Assembly: GCA_026770025.1 (NCBI GenBank)
Contig: JAMXDE010000009.1
Span: 1,029,001-1,093,000, forward strand
Direction: 5' to 3'
DNA: 64,000 bases
Origin: Craspedostauros australis
Lineage: Eukaryota; Bacillariophyta; Bacillariophyceae; Mastogloiales; Achnanthaceae
Each line of letters opens with the position of its first letter. The stretch's first letter is position 1. Position numbers and translations under genes: made by a program. The notes beneath the pieces are model-generated. The model was not told the origin of the DNA. It was given only the letters and a program-made list of their open reading frames with translations, and searched no databases. Shown here piece by piece: positions 10,205-21,368 of this stretch.

Positions 10205-12367
10205 TTTTGAGTTTTACTCGTGATGAGTCGTGATAAAGTAGACTAAAATAGAGCACACCCAAAACCATCCAAACAACTGCTTATGATGTTATATCTCAAC
10301 AACACACCATTTAAAATTAAAACTAGACAGTTCATTCGGACGCTTGGCTATCGTTTATTCTGAATATCGAAGTTAAATTTGTATGAACTTTATTTTTAAT
10401 GTCGTTTTGGCTTGCTGTCAGTCAGGTGGTGGGTGGCAAAAATTCTCGATGGCACCATGCTGCCCTCCCTTCAGCACCCATGATCACCATTATCATCCCT
10501 GGCATTTTCACAATCTGCGCACCACATTAGCTCCGCATACCCCCCATCTGTCCATCCCATGAAGCTTCTCCACGGATAGCCGCATCTCATACTCCAAACT
10601 GTCCCTGCACTGAAAAGCAGAAATTTTGAAAACACGATTTCGATGCTGATGCCATTCGGATTTGGATCCGTATCTCGTCGATACGATCCTTGCAGCTCCT
10701 CCACATGCCCCTCATGCGTTCCCACATTCTCTGGCGACACACTGATGTGTTCAGAATGGGTTGGGAGTTCGTACCTCCAAAGGTACACCTCCATGTGCTG
10801 ATGTCACCATGGAGTTTTTGCGATACCCCAAAAAACCCATTTTGTGTGCATCCCACCTTGCAGCCTCTTACAGACCGTATCCGTGGAGAAGGCTCCGCCC
10901 TGGTCATCTTGAGTTGATTCCGAACACATCTTGTATGGGTGGCTTTGCGATTTGGGTGACTTGCCAATGGCACCCATCACGAGCGAAGTCACGTGGTGTG
11001 TCCGCCGCCACCCACCAAAAAACTCTTGCCCTCCACTTGTTTCTTGCGGAGGGCACCTTCCAGGCCACCCCCGACCCTCAAACTTCGTGTGCATCTTCAT
11101 CGTATCCTCTTGGATGCGTCTTGCTCATCAATAGTCGTTGGAATGGCCTGTGCATTCCAGGCAGAGACCATATCCAACGAGCAGATGTTCCTCTGAATCG
11201 TGTCGCTTGCGCGTGGGCCTGCCACGGCCCCAAATCAACCACTCCGGCATCACCCTCTCGCTCATCCACCAATATTTACATGGCGGTTCCGCCTATGCCC
11301 TCGGATCTTGCAATGGACCGCTGGTTGCTGCAGTGCCGTCGATGCCGTTCGACGGCGCTTGAGGAGTTTTGTTGTGTTTCTCCATTGTCGTGTCGTTGTG
11401 TTGTGTTTGGTGTTCTCAAACAGTTTTTGCTGTTGGGGGCCATGGAGATTAATCACAATTCTACCGAATGTGCCCATCAATGAGAACACTTTGCGAGTCC
11501 CGAATTGCAAATCCATTCCACAACGATACAGCGGAGGCACAAAATCCTCCTCACAAAGTTGACAGAGGAAACACAGCGCATCTCAAACAAGTTCCTCCTG
11601 TTTCGCTGCTGCTTGTAGCCATTGCTTGTACAACAATGTAGAATGACTGTGACCTTCCCACAAAGGAAAAAGTAGATGGTACAAGGCACCTTGTGACCAT
11701 CCTCCTGTGTTGTCCATGCCGTTCTGTGGTGCGCTGCGCCGTGCTGCGCGTCAATGACTGGTGATGCGCTGTGCTGTGCTGTTCTCCTTGTGTGCCTGAT
11801 GTGCGTCATGACCAGCCAATCTCGTACAATCAGCTTGCAACCTCTATTGGCACACAGCTAGTATTCACCATGAGTTCCCTTGTTGTTAGACCATGTGTGC
11901 TGAATCAATCCAATCGTTGTTCGAGTTTTGAGTCCTTTGTGTCAATCACGCTTCGATTCGAAAGATCCAAGAAAACTACTCGATAGAATTCGGAAAATGT
12001 GATGCGGGTTTCAGACCCAAGACAAAATTAGGAAGATGATCCAAGAGGATCAAAGAGACTCTATTAGACCTCCAAACATGTGTCATAGCACATGTTTGGA
12101 CGCAGATACACTAATTAGCAGGAGTAACCAGCAGTTTGGCATGGTTACAACACGATGGACAATGGTGAATAGCACCTTTAGTGGAGCCAAGAAGTAGAAA
12201 ACAGGAAGATGATGAGCTCTTATTGATGAGCTCATAATCTCAACAAACTTAACTTTGTAAACCATCACTTCAAACAAACACACACAATAACACAGTTCTA
12301 TCAACCTTCACCAACATTGGACGTAGTTGTATCATCCTGCAACCACTGAACTCTTCACGTTGCAAGC
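10205..12367. other. Non-coding or decayed interior of the 10.76-kb element
   Basis: Several overlapping short frames exist on both strands (largest 10761-11483, + strand), but none shows a recognisable fold and all are interrupted. A perfect hairpin with 12-bp arms and a 6-bp loop lies at 12071-12100 (arm TCCAAACATGTG), about 270 bp before the transposase start. Confidence 0.5.
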
Positions 12368-14917
12368 ATGCTGCGCGCTGGTGATTGTGTGAAGGTGGCA
12401 CCCCACCAACACTCAGGTGGCAAGCTCCGTGACCTGGGCGTATGTCATGTTGAGTTTGCAATGAAGCAGACCACGGATGGTGCTACAGTCAAACGCGATG
12501 GGCCTCTTGCACCAGGAGAGGTGGCAATGGTCATGGTGACCCCAGTGATGGGGCAGAGCCGAATGTACGTTGTTTGTGAGGATCTGTGCGCGCCACACAG
12601 CCTCGCTACCTTCGCACGGACTCGCACTGCTGGTGGCCTTGCTAAGCCTTCCCTCCTTTCTCCCCAGCATCACTCCGTCGCTGTTACGCGTGTCAACAAC
12701 AAGGCTAAGCCCCCCACACCATCCCCAACTACCACGGAATCGCAAGAAGCCAGCATCGCTGCTTTTCTCAAGGTCTCATGCCGGCAGAAGGAAACAGCAA
12801 TCGACCGTCTCACGAAGCAGATGAAGAAAGGCGCGAAAACAAAAGGATGGTTGCGAAAGGATGGAGGGCGTAGCAACACTAAGCCCACCAATAGAAAGAA
12901 ACAACTTGATACGCAAGACAAGCACAACTACATCGTTCTCTACTTCAACTTGGGTGCGATCCCAGCCAACACAAAATTGATCGCCCATGCTTGGGATATT
13001 GGTGCCACCACTGTTGCAAGCAACATCAAGAAATTCCAAAAGAACAAGCTGGAACGGAAGAAGCGCAGTGATGCAGGCAGCACCATCTTCACCTGCCCCA
13101 AGAAGCAACAGCAATACTTCACGCCGCGTGCCATCTTCGCGAAACAACTGCAGCTCAAACATCCACAACAACGGTTGCCGCCTGAAGACATCTCTTATGC
13201 CTATGCCTCTGCTTCTCCTGAAGAGCTGGCATCCGCAAAATCCCTGTCTGATTCATGGTTGGAGCGTGGTCCGTTCCTGCAATTTGAGCTCCAGGATGTG
13301 TTGCAACGATGCAATGGCGCAATCTCGTGGGACGATATTGCATGCGAACTAGCAGGAAGGGGCAATGTCCAATGCGTTTGCGCGAACACCATTCGAACAT
13401 ACGTGATGGGATTGGAGGGCAGCAACTACCGTTCTACAACGATGCTCCCCAAGATCAAGGGCGACATCAAGGTGAAGCGCGACAGGTGGGCCAAGGACTT
13501 CTGTGTGTTCTGGGAATCAGCGGAGCTGTTCCTGAAAACGCAAGTTGTTGTTGTCCACATGGACGAAAAGTGGTTCTACTCTATTGTCGCTCGGCGCAAC
13601 CTCAAACATGTGCCCCAGATGGGAGTTAAGCCTGTTGACCATGCTGTGCACCACAAGTGCCACATTGAAAAGACCATGGCGATTGCATCAACAGCGTTCG
13701 CCCCAACAAATAACTGTTTTGCGAAAGGAGGAAAGGCGTATCGGGTCAGCTTTGAACGTGTTGGGCGCATGGTCCCAGCGCAGAAGAATATGTACCAGCG
13801 AACTTGGGTCTCGCCAACCAAGTACAAGCACCTTCCTGATCCCAACAAAATCTCTCGTGTGAAGGGTGAACTGTACTTCCAAGCACTGGAGATCACAGGC
13901 AGCAAGGAAACAGATGGTCGTCTTGATAAGCCCAAGCCGAAATACAGCCTCAAGAAATTCTTCCGCGAAAAAGAACTCCCCGCACTGGATTCGCTCGCCA
14001 ACAAAATCAGGGACGAAACGGGCAAGAACGTGGTGATTCGGTACCAGATGGATGGCGCAGGGCCACACAGAGACACGGAACTACTCAGGTTCATCAACGA
14101 GGAGTTCGACAGTCGCGGATGGCATCTACGATTTCAACCATCGAATTCTCCCATCACGAACGTGAAAGACGATGCGATATTCCCAGCGATGTCGAAACAC
14201 GTGTCAGCACATCAAGGTAAGCACCACGGGAGTCGCATGTTCACCACTGATGCGTTGTGGGAAGCTTGCAAAACCTGTTGGGAGCAATTTGGGCTGGACA
14301 AGCTGGCGCGTGCGTATGTTCGTCACCATCAGATCGCCTACGCAATTTGTGCTGCGGAAGGAGGTGACGAATTTGTGACAGAGCGCAAGGGACTGAGCAT
14401 GAATGTGCGGAAACAAACGTTCACTGAAACTGACAAGGACGGCAACGAGATCGGTGTGACTGTGTCTCACATGGACTTCGCGTTGGAGGAGGATGATGAT
14501 GAGGCAACCAACACGACCACCAAGAAACCAACTGCAACAGGCAAGAAAGACAAATCAGCTGGCTTCAAATACGCCAAGCCCGACATCAAAGGTATGTACA
14601 ATGATGCCCTCAAGGTGATGGCTGTCAGTGGTCTGCAATGCCTGAAAACGAACCTGCCAACAACCAGCAGCCTCATTCCGTTGCTGGAGAAGCAAATCGT
14701 TGCGACAACCAAAGCCAATGAGGAGGCTGAACACCAGAAGAAAGGCAAGAAGAAGAAGACGCCCAGCAAGAGCAAAGCCGAGATCATTGAGCCTCGCAAC
14801 AGCAATAGCAAAGCCAAAGCAGCACCCACCATGAACACATTCGACGTGGCCATGTTCGCTGGCAAGGACGAGCATCACAGCAAAGCAGAGGAGGATACCA
14901 ACACAGCAGAGGTGTAG
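12368..14917 (+). CDS. Mariner-type (DD38/39D) transposase, uninterrupted ORF
   Basis: An open frame of 849 codons from the ATG at 12368. The catalytic core is of IS630/Tc1/mariner type. First Asp is D399 in VVVHMDEKWFY. Second is D562 in YQMDGAGPHRD. Third acidic is D601 or D602 in QPSNSPITNVKDD, giving 38-39 residues between the second and third, as in plant and heterokont DD39D mariners. The usual S-P-D-L-N is S-P-I-T-N here. An N-terminal half of ~390 residues includes a basic, helix-rich presumed DNA-binding region (residues ~180-320). A basic/acidic Lys-rich tail follows the core. The family normally cuts and pastes into TA. I could not identify short mariner TIRs around the gene. The frame is intact, so it may be active. 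Confidence 0.85.
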   Translation: MLRAGDCVKVAPHQHSGGKLRDLGVCHVEFAMKQTTDGATVKRDGPLAPGEVAMVMVTPVMGQSRMYVVCEDLCAPHSLATFARTRTAGGLAKPSLLSPQHHSVAVTRVNNKAKPPTPSPTTTESQEASIAAFLKVSCRQKETAIDRLTKQMKKGAKTKGWLRKDGGRSNTKPTNRKKQLDTQDKHNYIVLYFNLGAIPANTKLIAHAWDIGATTVASNIKKFQKNKLERKKRSDAGSTIFTCPKKQQQYFTPRAIFAKQLQLKHPQQRLPPEDISYAYASASPEELASAKSLSDSWLERGPFLQFELQDVLQRCNGAISWDDIACELAGRGNVQCVCANTIRTYVMGLEGSNYRSTTMLPKIKGDIKVKRDRWAKDFCVFWESAELFLKTQVVVVHMDEKWFYSIVARRNLKHVPQMGVKPVDHAVHHKCHIEKTMAIASTAFAPTNNCFAKGGKAYRVSFERVGRMVPAQKNMYQRTWVSPTKYKHLPDPNKISRVKGELYFQALEITGSKETDGRLDKPKPKYSLKKFFREKELPALDSLANKIRDETGKNVVIRYQMDGAGPHRDTELLRFINEEFDSRGWHLRFQPSNSPITNVKDDAIFPAMSKHVSAHQGKHHGSRMFTTDALWEACKTCWEQFGLDKLARAYVRHHQIAYAICAAEGGDEFVTERKGLSMNVRKQTFTETDKDGNEIGVTVSHMDFALEEDDDEATNTTTKKPTATGKKDKSAGFKYAKPDIKGMYNDALKVMAVSGLQCLKTNLPTTSSLIPLLEKQIVATTKANEEAEHQKKGKKKKTPSKSKAEIIEPRNSNSKAKAAPTMNTFDVAMFAGKDEHHSKAEEDTNTAEV

Positions 14918-16202
14918 CTGCAAATCGAAGTAGTAGTAGTATATGTTATAGGCACACCTGTGATTGGAGTGCCCGTGTGCGCATCGTCTGTTTGATGGCA
15001 TGGAGGATTGTGATGTGTGGTGTGTGATGTTTGTTTTGTGTTTGTATTTTGTGTATTGTGATGAGAGATGTGATTTTGTGACGCAGACCGTTATTTTTGT
15101 GTCGTGAATGGTGTGCGTCGTGGAGCCATCGCGTTGTGTTGTGCTGCTCTGGTCCGAAAAATTCCAGCCGAACCACACACAAAAACGCTCCAAGGCCTCA
15201 ACTGCGTCGATCGGAGCGCCAGCACAATCGGTGTGTGTTGCACAAACCAATCGAATGGCAAAGGCTCCTCTTTGTTGGTACCGCACTCGTACGTCTGTAC
15301 CACATCGTGCCATGCCAGTACTCCACTTCCTTTTCATCACACATGTGCAACCCTCGCGATCATTGCTGCCATCAAGTCCACGCGTCTGTACTCGTCACTG
15401 GAGCACCAACGATGCATCCTCTGATCATTCATCTCTGCTCATGCCCTGCCGACGGCACTGCCACTAGCACGATCGCCATGTATTGGTGGAGCAGAGGAGA
15501 GTAGAGTAGAGCAGAGCGCAACGAATCCACACCATACAATGCTCGTATGCTATACTATGCTATGTTGTGATGTGCTAGTGCAGCTCCTATAATATGTTAC
15601 ATTCGATGAGCTATTCCGTCGTCTGCGTGCTGAAGACGAACACGCAGGACGCCCCCTTCTGCAGATACAGACGTTCTGGGTAACCAAACGTGGCATCACC
15701 GAGTCTTCGTTTTAGTTCGCACCTAACGTTTCCTCGCTGAGCTGGCCTCGAACAAGACAAGTTTAGAATACTCGACAAGTTGTACGACAAGAACGCAAGT
15801 GCACTCGTATGGATGTCTGGACGGAGTGGTTGAGACTGCAGTCAAGTTGTGTGGTTCATCTTTGGATATGCTCCCTTGAAGTCATGGGCAAAGGTACCAT
15901 ATCATACTATACTAGCACATGGAAGTACGAGAATGCACAACTGGCAAGGCGCGGCGCAGCACAGGATGCAAACAATTGTTACACGACCATATTGTAACAT
16001 GTATTTTATTCTTGGATCATCGTGCCATATGCAACGATGGAGTTGAGTTGCGCCATTCGTTCTGAATATGGATCGCATCCGTGCTGTCTTGCCGCTGCGG
16101 AAGATGCGACCGTATGAGCATGGGCGTACATGTGGACATGTCGTGATGTTTGTACTCCCACGCCTGTTCGCGCCCTGAGAGTGCGGTCTGCCATTTCATT
16201 TT
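14918..16202. other. Non-coding interior of the 10.76-kb element
   Basis: Lies between the transposase stop and the end of the SPT-repeat pseudogene. It is rich in GT/TG runs just after the transposase (about 15000-15080), which may be its 3' untranslated region. I see no protein-like frame. Confidence 0.45.
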
Positions 16203-18965
16203 TCAAGAGCATGCATCGTTATTTTGTCCAGGGCAGTCGTTGGATGGGCTGTCGATGGTGTAGGTCCGGCCAGGAGAGCTGCTGCACATGTCTGTCGCCA
16301 TGCAGTCCTGGCAGCTGCTTGGAGCCACGCAGGTGTTCGCCGCGATGACCAGATCATCAACCACCAAGTTGGAGTTTGCAACACCGTTGCAGCTGTCTTG
16401 TGGCAAGCATGTGCCACTGTCGATGGTGATGCCACCGAGAGTCTTGAACGGGCCAGCGTGAACATTCTGACAAGCACATTGTCCCTGACAAGTGTTCATC
16501 CCCATGCTGATGTTGGCAAGCGTAGGTGTGGCGATACCGGGAGACTGGGCGGCACGAATTCCAAGGCCTTTGCAGCCGTCCCCGCCATTTCATCCTGCAT
16601 GGTGGGTCCGGATGTTACCATAGATGTTCTGCCCAAGGTTCTCGCAGCTGTTTGTGCTGGTGCATGCGGCTGGCCCAATGATGTGGTAGCCAATGGCGGC
16701 CGTGGTGGCGGGAGGGCTGGAAAAAGATCCAAGATTCTTGCAGGAATTTAGTCCAAGACAGCTGCCAAGGATGATGGCATTCTTTGAAACCCCTTCGCAG
16801 GAACTATCGCTTGCACACGAGTCCGGGGTGATGGTGATGATGTCGCTCCTGAGAGTGCAACCAAGAGTTCCTTGGCAGCAGGCCCCGCCCACAGCACCGC
16901 ATCTCATGGATAGGCTTGCGGCGTTCGCAGTGAGAAGGATGCCATCACCTTCGAGAGCAGTGAGGATGGCTACGATTGCTCGGGGGTCATTCTTGATGTG
17001 ATCGAATCGTACCTGCGCCTGTTGCTGCGACGCCTGGCTGCCTTGGTCGTCATCGCATCCGAAGATGCTTTTCACGAACCTGTCCTTGTTTGTTGGGAGA
17101 GACTCGATGTCGTTGACGAATTGTGTGCATGTGCCCACATCGTCATCACAGAGGATGACTGGTCTGGAGGTGAAGCCTGCAGCAACCTCCCCAGCCTCAT
17201 TCAAGCAAAGGGTCTGCAGGGTGGTGTTGTTGATGGTCGGGGAGTTTGTTGGAACAAAAGTTGGCAGATCGGATGGCTGCTCTGTCGGAATCATTGTTGG
17301 GGTATCGCTTGCCAGCGGAGTAGGGGGCGAAAGTCGGGCAATCTGTTGGGCGTTGATCATTGTTGATGCAGAATTGATCGACCCTTTCGACCCTTACATA
17401 ACCATCCACGTCTTTGGGGCAGGTGACAGCAGCATCGTAGATAATGAAGACTTCGTCGCTGCCGCAGTTGGTTTTTGTCATGCATTCGTAGCACGCGCCG
17501 CCGCTGTCACAGCCATATTCTGGCACAATGATGTCAGTCGTCATTGAGTCACCGAATTCCAATCCTGCGCAAGCGTAGGCTGCGGCGCAGGCATTGTCGC
17601 CGATGATCAAGCTGCCCTGGATCTTCCCAGCTGACGGCAACGGTGTGCATGCGCAGTCGTAGTAAAAGCTCACATGTGCTCCGCCGTATGCATGATCACC
17701 AAGGCATGCGTTGGACCCAATTCTGATGTGGCTCCGGGAGTGGCTGGCCCGGTTCTGTTCAATGCAGAAGCCAATGCCCGCACGGGCGTAGGGTCCAACG
17801 CAGGCGCCGCTTTGTGTGATGGCGTCTCTGTAGGGATATTCACCAGCGACGGTGCAGGAAAGAGAATCAGTGCAGGCCAGTTGACCAATGAAGGTGACAC
17901 CGTACGTTCGGTGAGGACCATAGCAATCGGAAACATAAAGAGAGTTCATGCTGGCACATGCCCCTTCGCTGGTACAGGATGAATCCAGGACCAATGGGTT
18001 TAGTCCCATCCTGTCGCAAGATCCAGACCCAATGCAGGCAGTGGTGGCAATGGTCATGAAACTGTAACCGTCAGCGCTGGTACAGTGATACTCCTCTGCA
18101 CAGCATGGAGCCCCGGCGTCCTGGCACGCGTACTAGATGTCCTCGCCACCGAGAGCTGTGAGCAGAGTGGTGCTGGCGGCGGACAATAGCGTCAGCTCCT
18201 CAGCTAGCAAGGGGTTGGACGCATATCGGTTGAATAGCTTGCGCACATCCCCCTCGGTCAAGAGGCCAGCGCATGCGAAGTAATTCTGCAATCCTGGTGT
18301 GCTTCGAACAGCATTGACGGCCTCGCGGCACGATGTCTTGGATGGATTGCAGATGATGGTCTTCGGCTCGGATGCCTCCGGCGGAAAGCATGGCGGCGCA
18401 ACATCTGGCTTGCAGGCCACGGAGATGCTGGAATCAAATGCAAACGAGGTGGTAGTTGATGCAGATGTAGGCCCCGATGTCGGCATGGAAGTTGGATCTC
18501 GCGTCGGCATGCTGGTTGCTCTGCCTGTTGGCTGGTCGGTCGGTGATGAGGTAGGCCTCAAGGTTGGATTGCTGGTCGCCAATGCAACTGGCAACCCAGT
18601 TGGCCTTGAAGTTGGTGCCCCAGTTGGTGGCGAGGTTGGTGTAGAAGTCGGTGTTGTCGTCATTATTCCAGCCAATGCAGTTGGTGCCAATGTAGGAGAG
18701 CTGGTAGGCGAACTGGTTGGTGCCACACTGGGATTGCTGGTTGGACTGTTGGAGGGTGCTCCCGTCTGTTGGTGCCCTTGATTTTCTTTGGGATGAAACC
18801 GCTGTCGGCCTTCAGCAGTCTGGTTGCCTGCATCGCAACATGAAGTTCTTTGGTTGGGTCAACCAATCTACAGCCATGAAGGATGGCATCAATCGTCTTG
18901 CGTTTGGCGAGCAAGATCACCATGATGGTCGCTGCCTTGAAGTTGAGCATCTTCGGTTTCCACAT
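16203..18965 (-). pseudogene. Decayed secreted-type protein: S-P-T repeat stalk plus cysteine-rich repeats
   Basis: The reading runs from an ATG at 18965 with a short hydrophobic segment (AATIMVILLA). A stalk of repeats such as PTSSPTSSPTLAPT and PTSMPTSGPT follows (about 18440-18760). Next comes a globular part with helices (18133-18430). Then there is a long series of ~30-residue cysteine-rich repeats of the kind CIGSGSC, CLGDHA, CAAAYACAG and CVAPSSC, typical of parallel beta-helix secreted proteins in heterokonts. A second P-T stretch lies near 17290-17330. The gene is broken: frame changes near 18780 and 17330, an in-frame TAG at 18133-18135, and an in-frame TGA at 16590-16592. It lies wholly inside the 10.76-kb transposon, so it is probably captured host sequence. 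The ligand and role are unknown; a cell-surface or wall protein is likely. Confidence 0.72.
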
Positions 18966-19654
18966 GGTCTTTGCTTGGTTGTGGTTTGCTGGAATGCTGT
19001 TTCTTTCCTCTCTAATTCGGATGAGCGGTCTACTATTGCTCGTATTTGCTTTGAGGCTCCTTCACACTCGTGGCTGGATCGATACTTTCGGTTGTGTTGA
19101 TGTCGTCCCTTGCGCCTTGGCGTTCTTGCAGGAGGATCGTGCTGCACGGTTGCGCAGGATGCATACCGTACCACGTTGATCATGTGCGCACCGCATGTTA
19201 TCGGAGAAGAAAATTGGAAACAGCAACAGTGGCAAGAATGTGGATTGGCTGAGCTGTGCATGCATCATTCACAGGATTGGCAGCCGAGGTGAAGACGATG
19301 TCGTGGTGATTGGCGAAGCACTGTCGTCTGCGTCGTACAGATCGCCAATGCGCTTCGTCGTATTCCGAGACGATTGGATGTTGCTGGTTTCCATTGTGAG
19401 ATTGGTTGACGCGGACTCATGTTGGCTGTCCTGGCATGGCACATTCTGTTGTTGCTGCACACGGTCATCACGTTGTCTTGTGGAGGAAGAGCCACACGAT
19501 GTCTCTTCCTCTGTTGTGACTCGTTTCTCATGACGTGGAATCCGTTCCCTGTGACGTAGACGACGGATCAGCGAGAGTAAACACGAAATAGCTCTAAATA
19601 TACAATCGCCGTTTCTCCCAAAAGCAAGCAAACCAGTGGCAACAAGGGGCCAAA
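18966..19654. other. Non-coding interior of the 10.76-kb element
   Basis: Between the start of the SPT-repeat pseudogene and the inner edge of the right terminal repeat. Short frames only; nothing recognisable. Confidence 0.45.
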
Positions 19655-20753
19655 ACTCTACAACTAGTGCTATCGCGACACCGTTTTACATTGAGTGCAG
19701 CTAGTATTTGTGGTATCATCGATATTCACATTTGGGTCTATGAAAGTACCATGCTACCCACATATAACGTCACGCGCCAGCCCGCTCTTCTTCGCGCCGG
19801 CATGGCTGCGCGTGTTGCATCCGAATACACGTGACTGAATGTCCCCCTCGACGTCCACCTGAATGTCCCCCTTCGCTTTTTTGTCCCCCTCAATGTCCCC
19901 CTCGATGTCCCCCTTCGCTTTTTTGTCCCCCTCAATGTCCCCCTCAACGTCCCCCTTCGCTTTTTTGTCTCCCTCAATGTCCCCCTCAATGTCCCCCTTC
20001 GCTTTTTTGTCCCCCTCAATGTCCTCCTTGGATCTTTCCCTTGCGGCAGCTTGCAGTTGTCATGTGTAACTTGCACATCCGCACGTTAACAATGCGCCGG
20101 ATTAATGAGATTCCCTACACCTCTCCTCGCCACACTTACACGATTTTGATGCTGATGTTCATGCCAACTGTTTCTCTCTCTTCCTCTTGAGCCAACAAGA
20201 AAGCAATTGAAGATGAACAACAGCAGCGATCATCACTCCTGATGACAAACCAAATACTGTCAGGGGACATTCGATGGACACGGAGGAGGACAAAAAAGCG
20301 AAGGGGGACACTGAGGGGGACATTGAGGGAGACAAAAAAGCGAAGGGGGACGTTGAGGGGGACATTGAGGGGGACAAAAAAGCGAAGGGGGACATCGAGG
20401 GGGACATTGAGGGGGACAAAAAAGCGAAGGGGGACATTCAGGTGGACGTCGAGGGGGACATTCAGTCACGTGTATTCGGATGCAACACGCGCAGCCATGC
20501 CGGCGCGAAGAAGAGCGGGCTGGCGCGTGACGTTATATGTGGGTAGCATGGTACTTTCATAGACCCAAATGTGAATATCGATGACACCACAAATACGCGT
20601 AACTCTGCCAGTTCGGTGAGACACGGATAGTGAGCACATGGCCATGCCGGCGCGTTCCTCGACTGGCTGGCGCGCATCATAGGCCTAAAATATTATAGGT
20701 CTATCTAAGTACCTTCTCGTTTGGGCCTACTGGGGACAATTTACCGTGCGCCC
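19655..20753. repeat. Right terminal inverted repeat, interrupted by a foldback element
   Basis: The inner part (19655-19704) and outer part (20596-20753) together mirror 9991-10204. The 887-bp foldback element at 19707-20593, flanked by TA, splits the arm. Confidence 0.88.
19707..20593. mobile_element. 887-bp foldback (MITE-like) element inserted in the right terminal repeat
   Basis: The ends read TTTGTGGT...ACCACAAA with TA on both sides (19705-19706 and 20594-20595). Two inverted arms of about 300 bp are nearly identical. They contain a GC-rich part with the CGCGCCAG/CGCGCCGG pair (19773 and 19793), then tandem C-rich units. Those units alternate AATGTCCCCCTC-type 12-mers with TTCGCTTTTTTGTCCCC blocks. 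The loop (~20040-20265) has no gene. Translated arms give artefactual K-K-A-K-G-D repeats. The element is non-autonomous. A TA duplication fits mobilisation by a mariner-type enzyme such as the one at 12368-14917, which is inference. Confidence 0.85.
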
Positions 20754-20756
20754 CTG

Positions 20757-21368
20757 GGAAGGATGATGAACGCAAAATGACATGTGGAGATTGACGGCGA
20801 CGTTGCGAAGAAGAGAGGCAGAAAGAGAGGAAGATGCAACATGTTGCGGATTCCTCACATCTCCTTCGCATCCACATCAACAACACTGCCAGGCAGAACA
20901 CTGACATCACTGCCGCCACCACCACCATCGCCAATTTCGGGTTCGTTGTTGTTCGAATTTATCGACGCTGAGAAACTCGTGACTCAGGACACATCTTTCT
21001 CCATTTCGAGTCTTGTCTTGTGTTCGCGCACAAAGTATGAGTAGACAAGGTTACCCCCATTTCTAACATCGTATTGTGTTTAGACCAATAGCAACATAGT
21101 AGAAGTAGAAGGAATGAACCGTGGCAGAGGAGAGTGATAGCACCATTGCTCAAGCTGTTTTTATTACAGGTGTACGGCACTACACAATGACTTGCATGTA
21201 CCCCAGCTCGTAGATTTTTGGTACCATGCGTATTCTAAAAACAAGAGTCAGTTCGTATCCCTTGTCAGGCATGATAGTTCCAACATTCGTCGCTCTGCGA
21301 CTGTCGCTACATCGCCTCGCTGCGTCCCTTCGTCCACAACCATGGAGAGTAATGGTGTGTGCGTCTGC
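20757..21368. other. Intergenic; probably the displaced upstream region of the 7037-9901 gene
   Basis: This flank would join directly to 9990 before the 10.76-kb insertion, so it was probably the 5' region of paralogue B. It also holds the 3' end of the nucleotidase-like gene. No convincing frame. Confidence 0.5.

Larger units (their letters stand above)
9991..20753. mobile_element. 10.76-kb TIR-bounded composite DNA transposon with CTG target duplication
   Basis: The outer 158 bp at each end (9991-10148 and 20596-20753) appear to be identical inverted copies beginning GGGCGCACGG. The inverted repeat continues inward to about 10204 on the left and 19655 on the right once an insertion in the right arm is skipped. 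CTG flanks the unit at 9988-9990 and 20754-20756. A GGG-start terminus and a C-W-G three-base duplication fit PIF/Harbinger elements. However, the only intact transposase inside (12368-14917) is mariner type, which would duplicate TA. The unit may therefore be a Harbinger-type carrier with a nested mariner, or a new combination. It also holds a decayed secreted-protein gene (16203-18965). The near-perfect ends indicate recent movement. Confidence 0.8.

Noticed and set aside
10761-11483. 240-codon plus-strand frame inside the 10.76-kb element
   Set aside because: Composition is unlike a protein, it has no recognisable motif, and equally long frames overlap on the other strand.
20274-20546. Lys/Asp-rich repeat protein (K-K-A-K-G-D-I-E-G-D type)
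   Set aside because: It lies in the arms of the foldback element, and mirror-image frames exist in the opposite arm; a by-product of tandem C-rich units.
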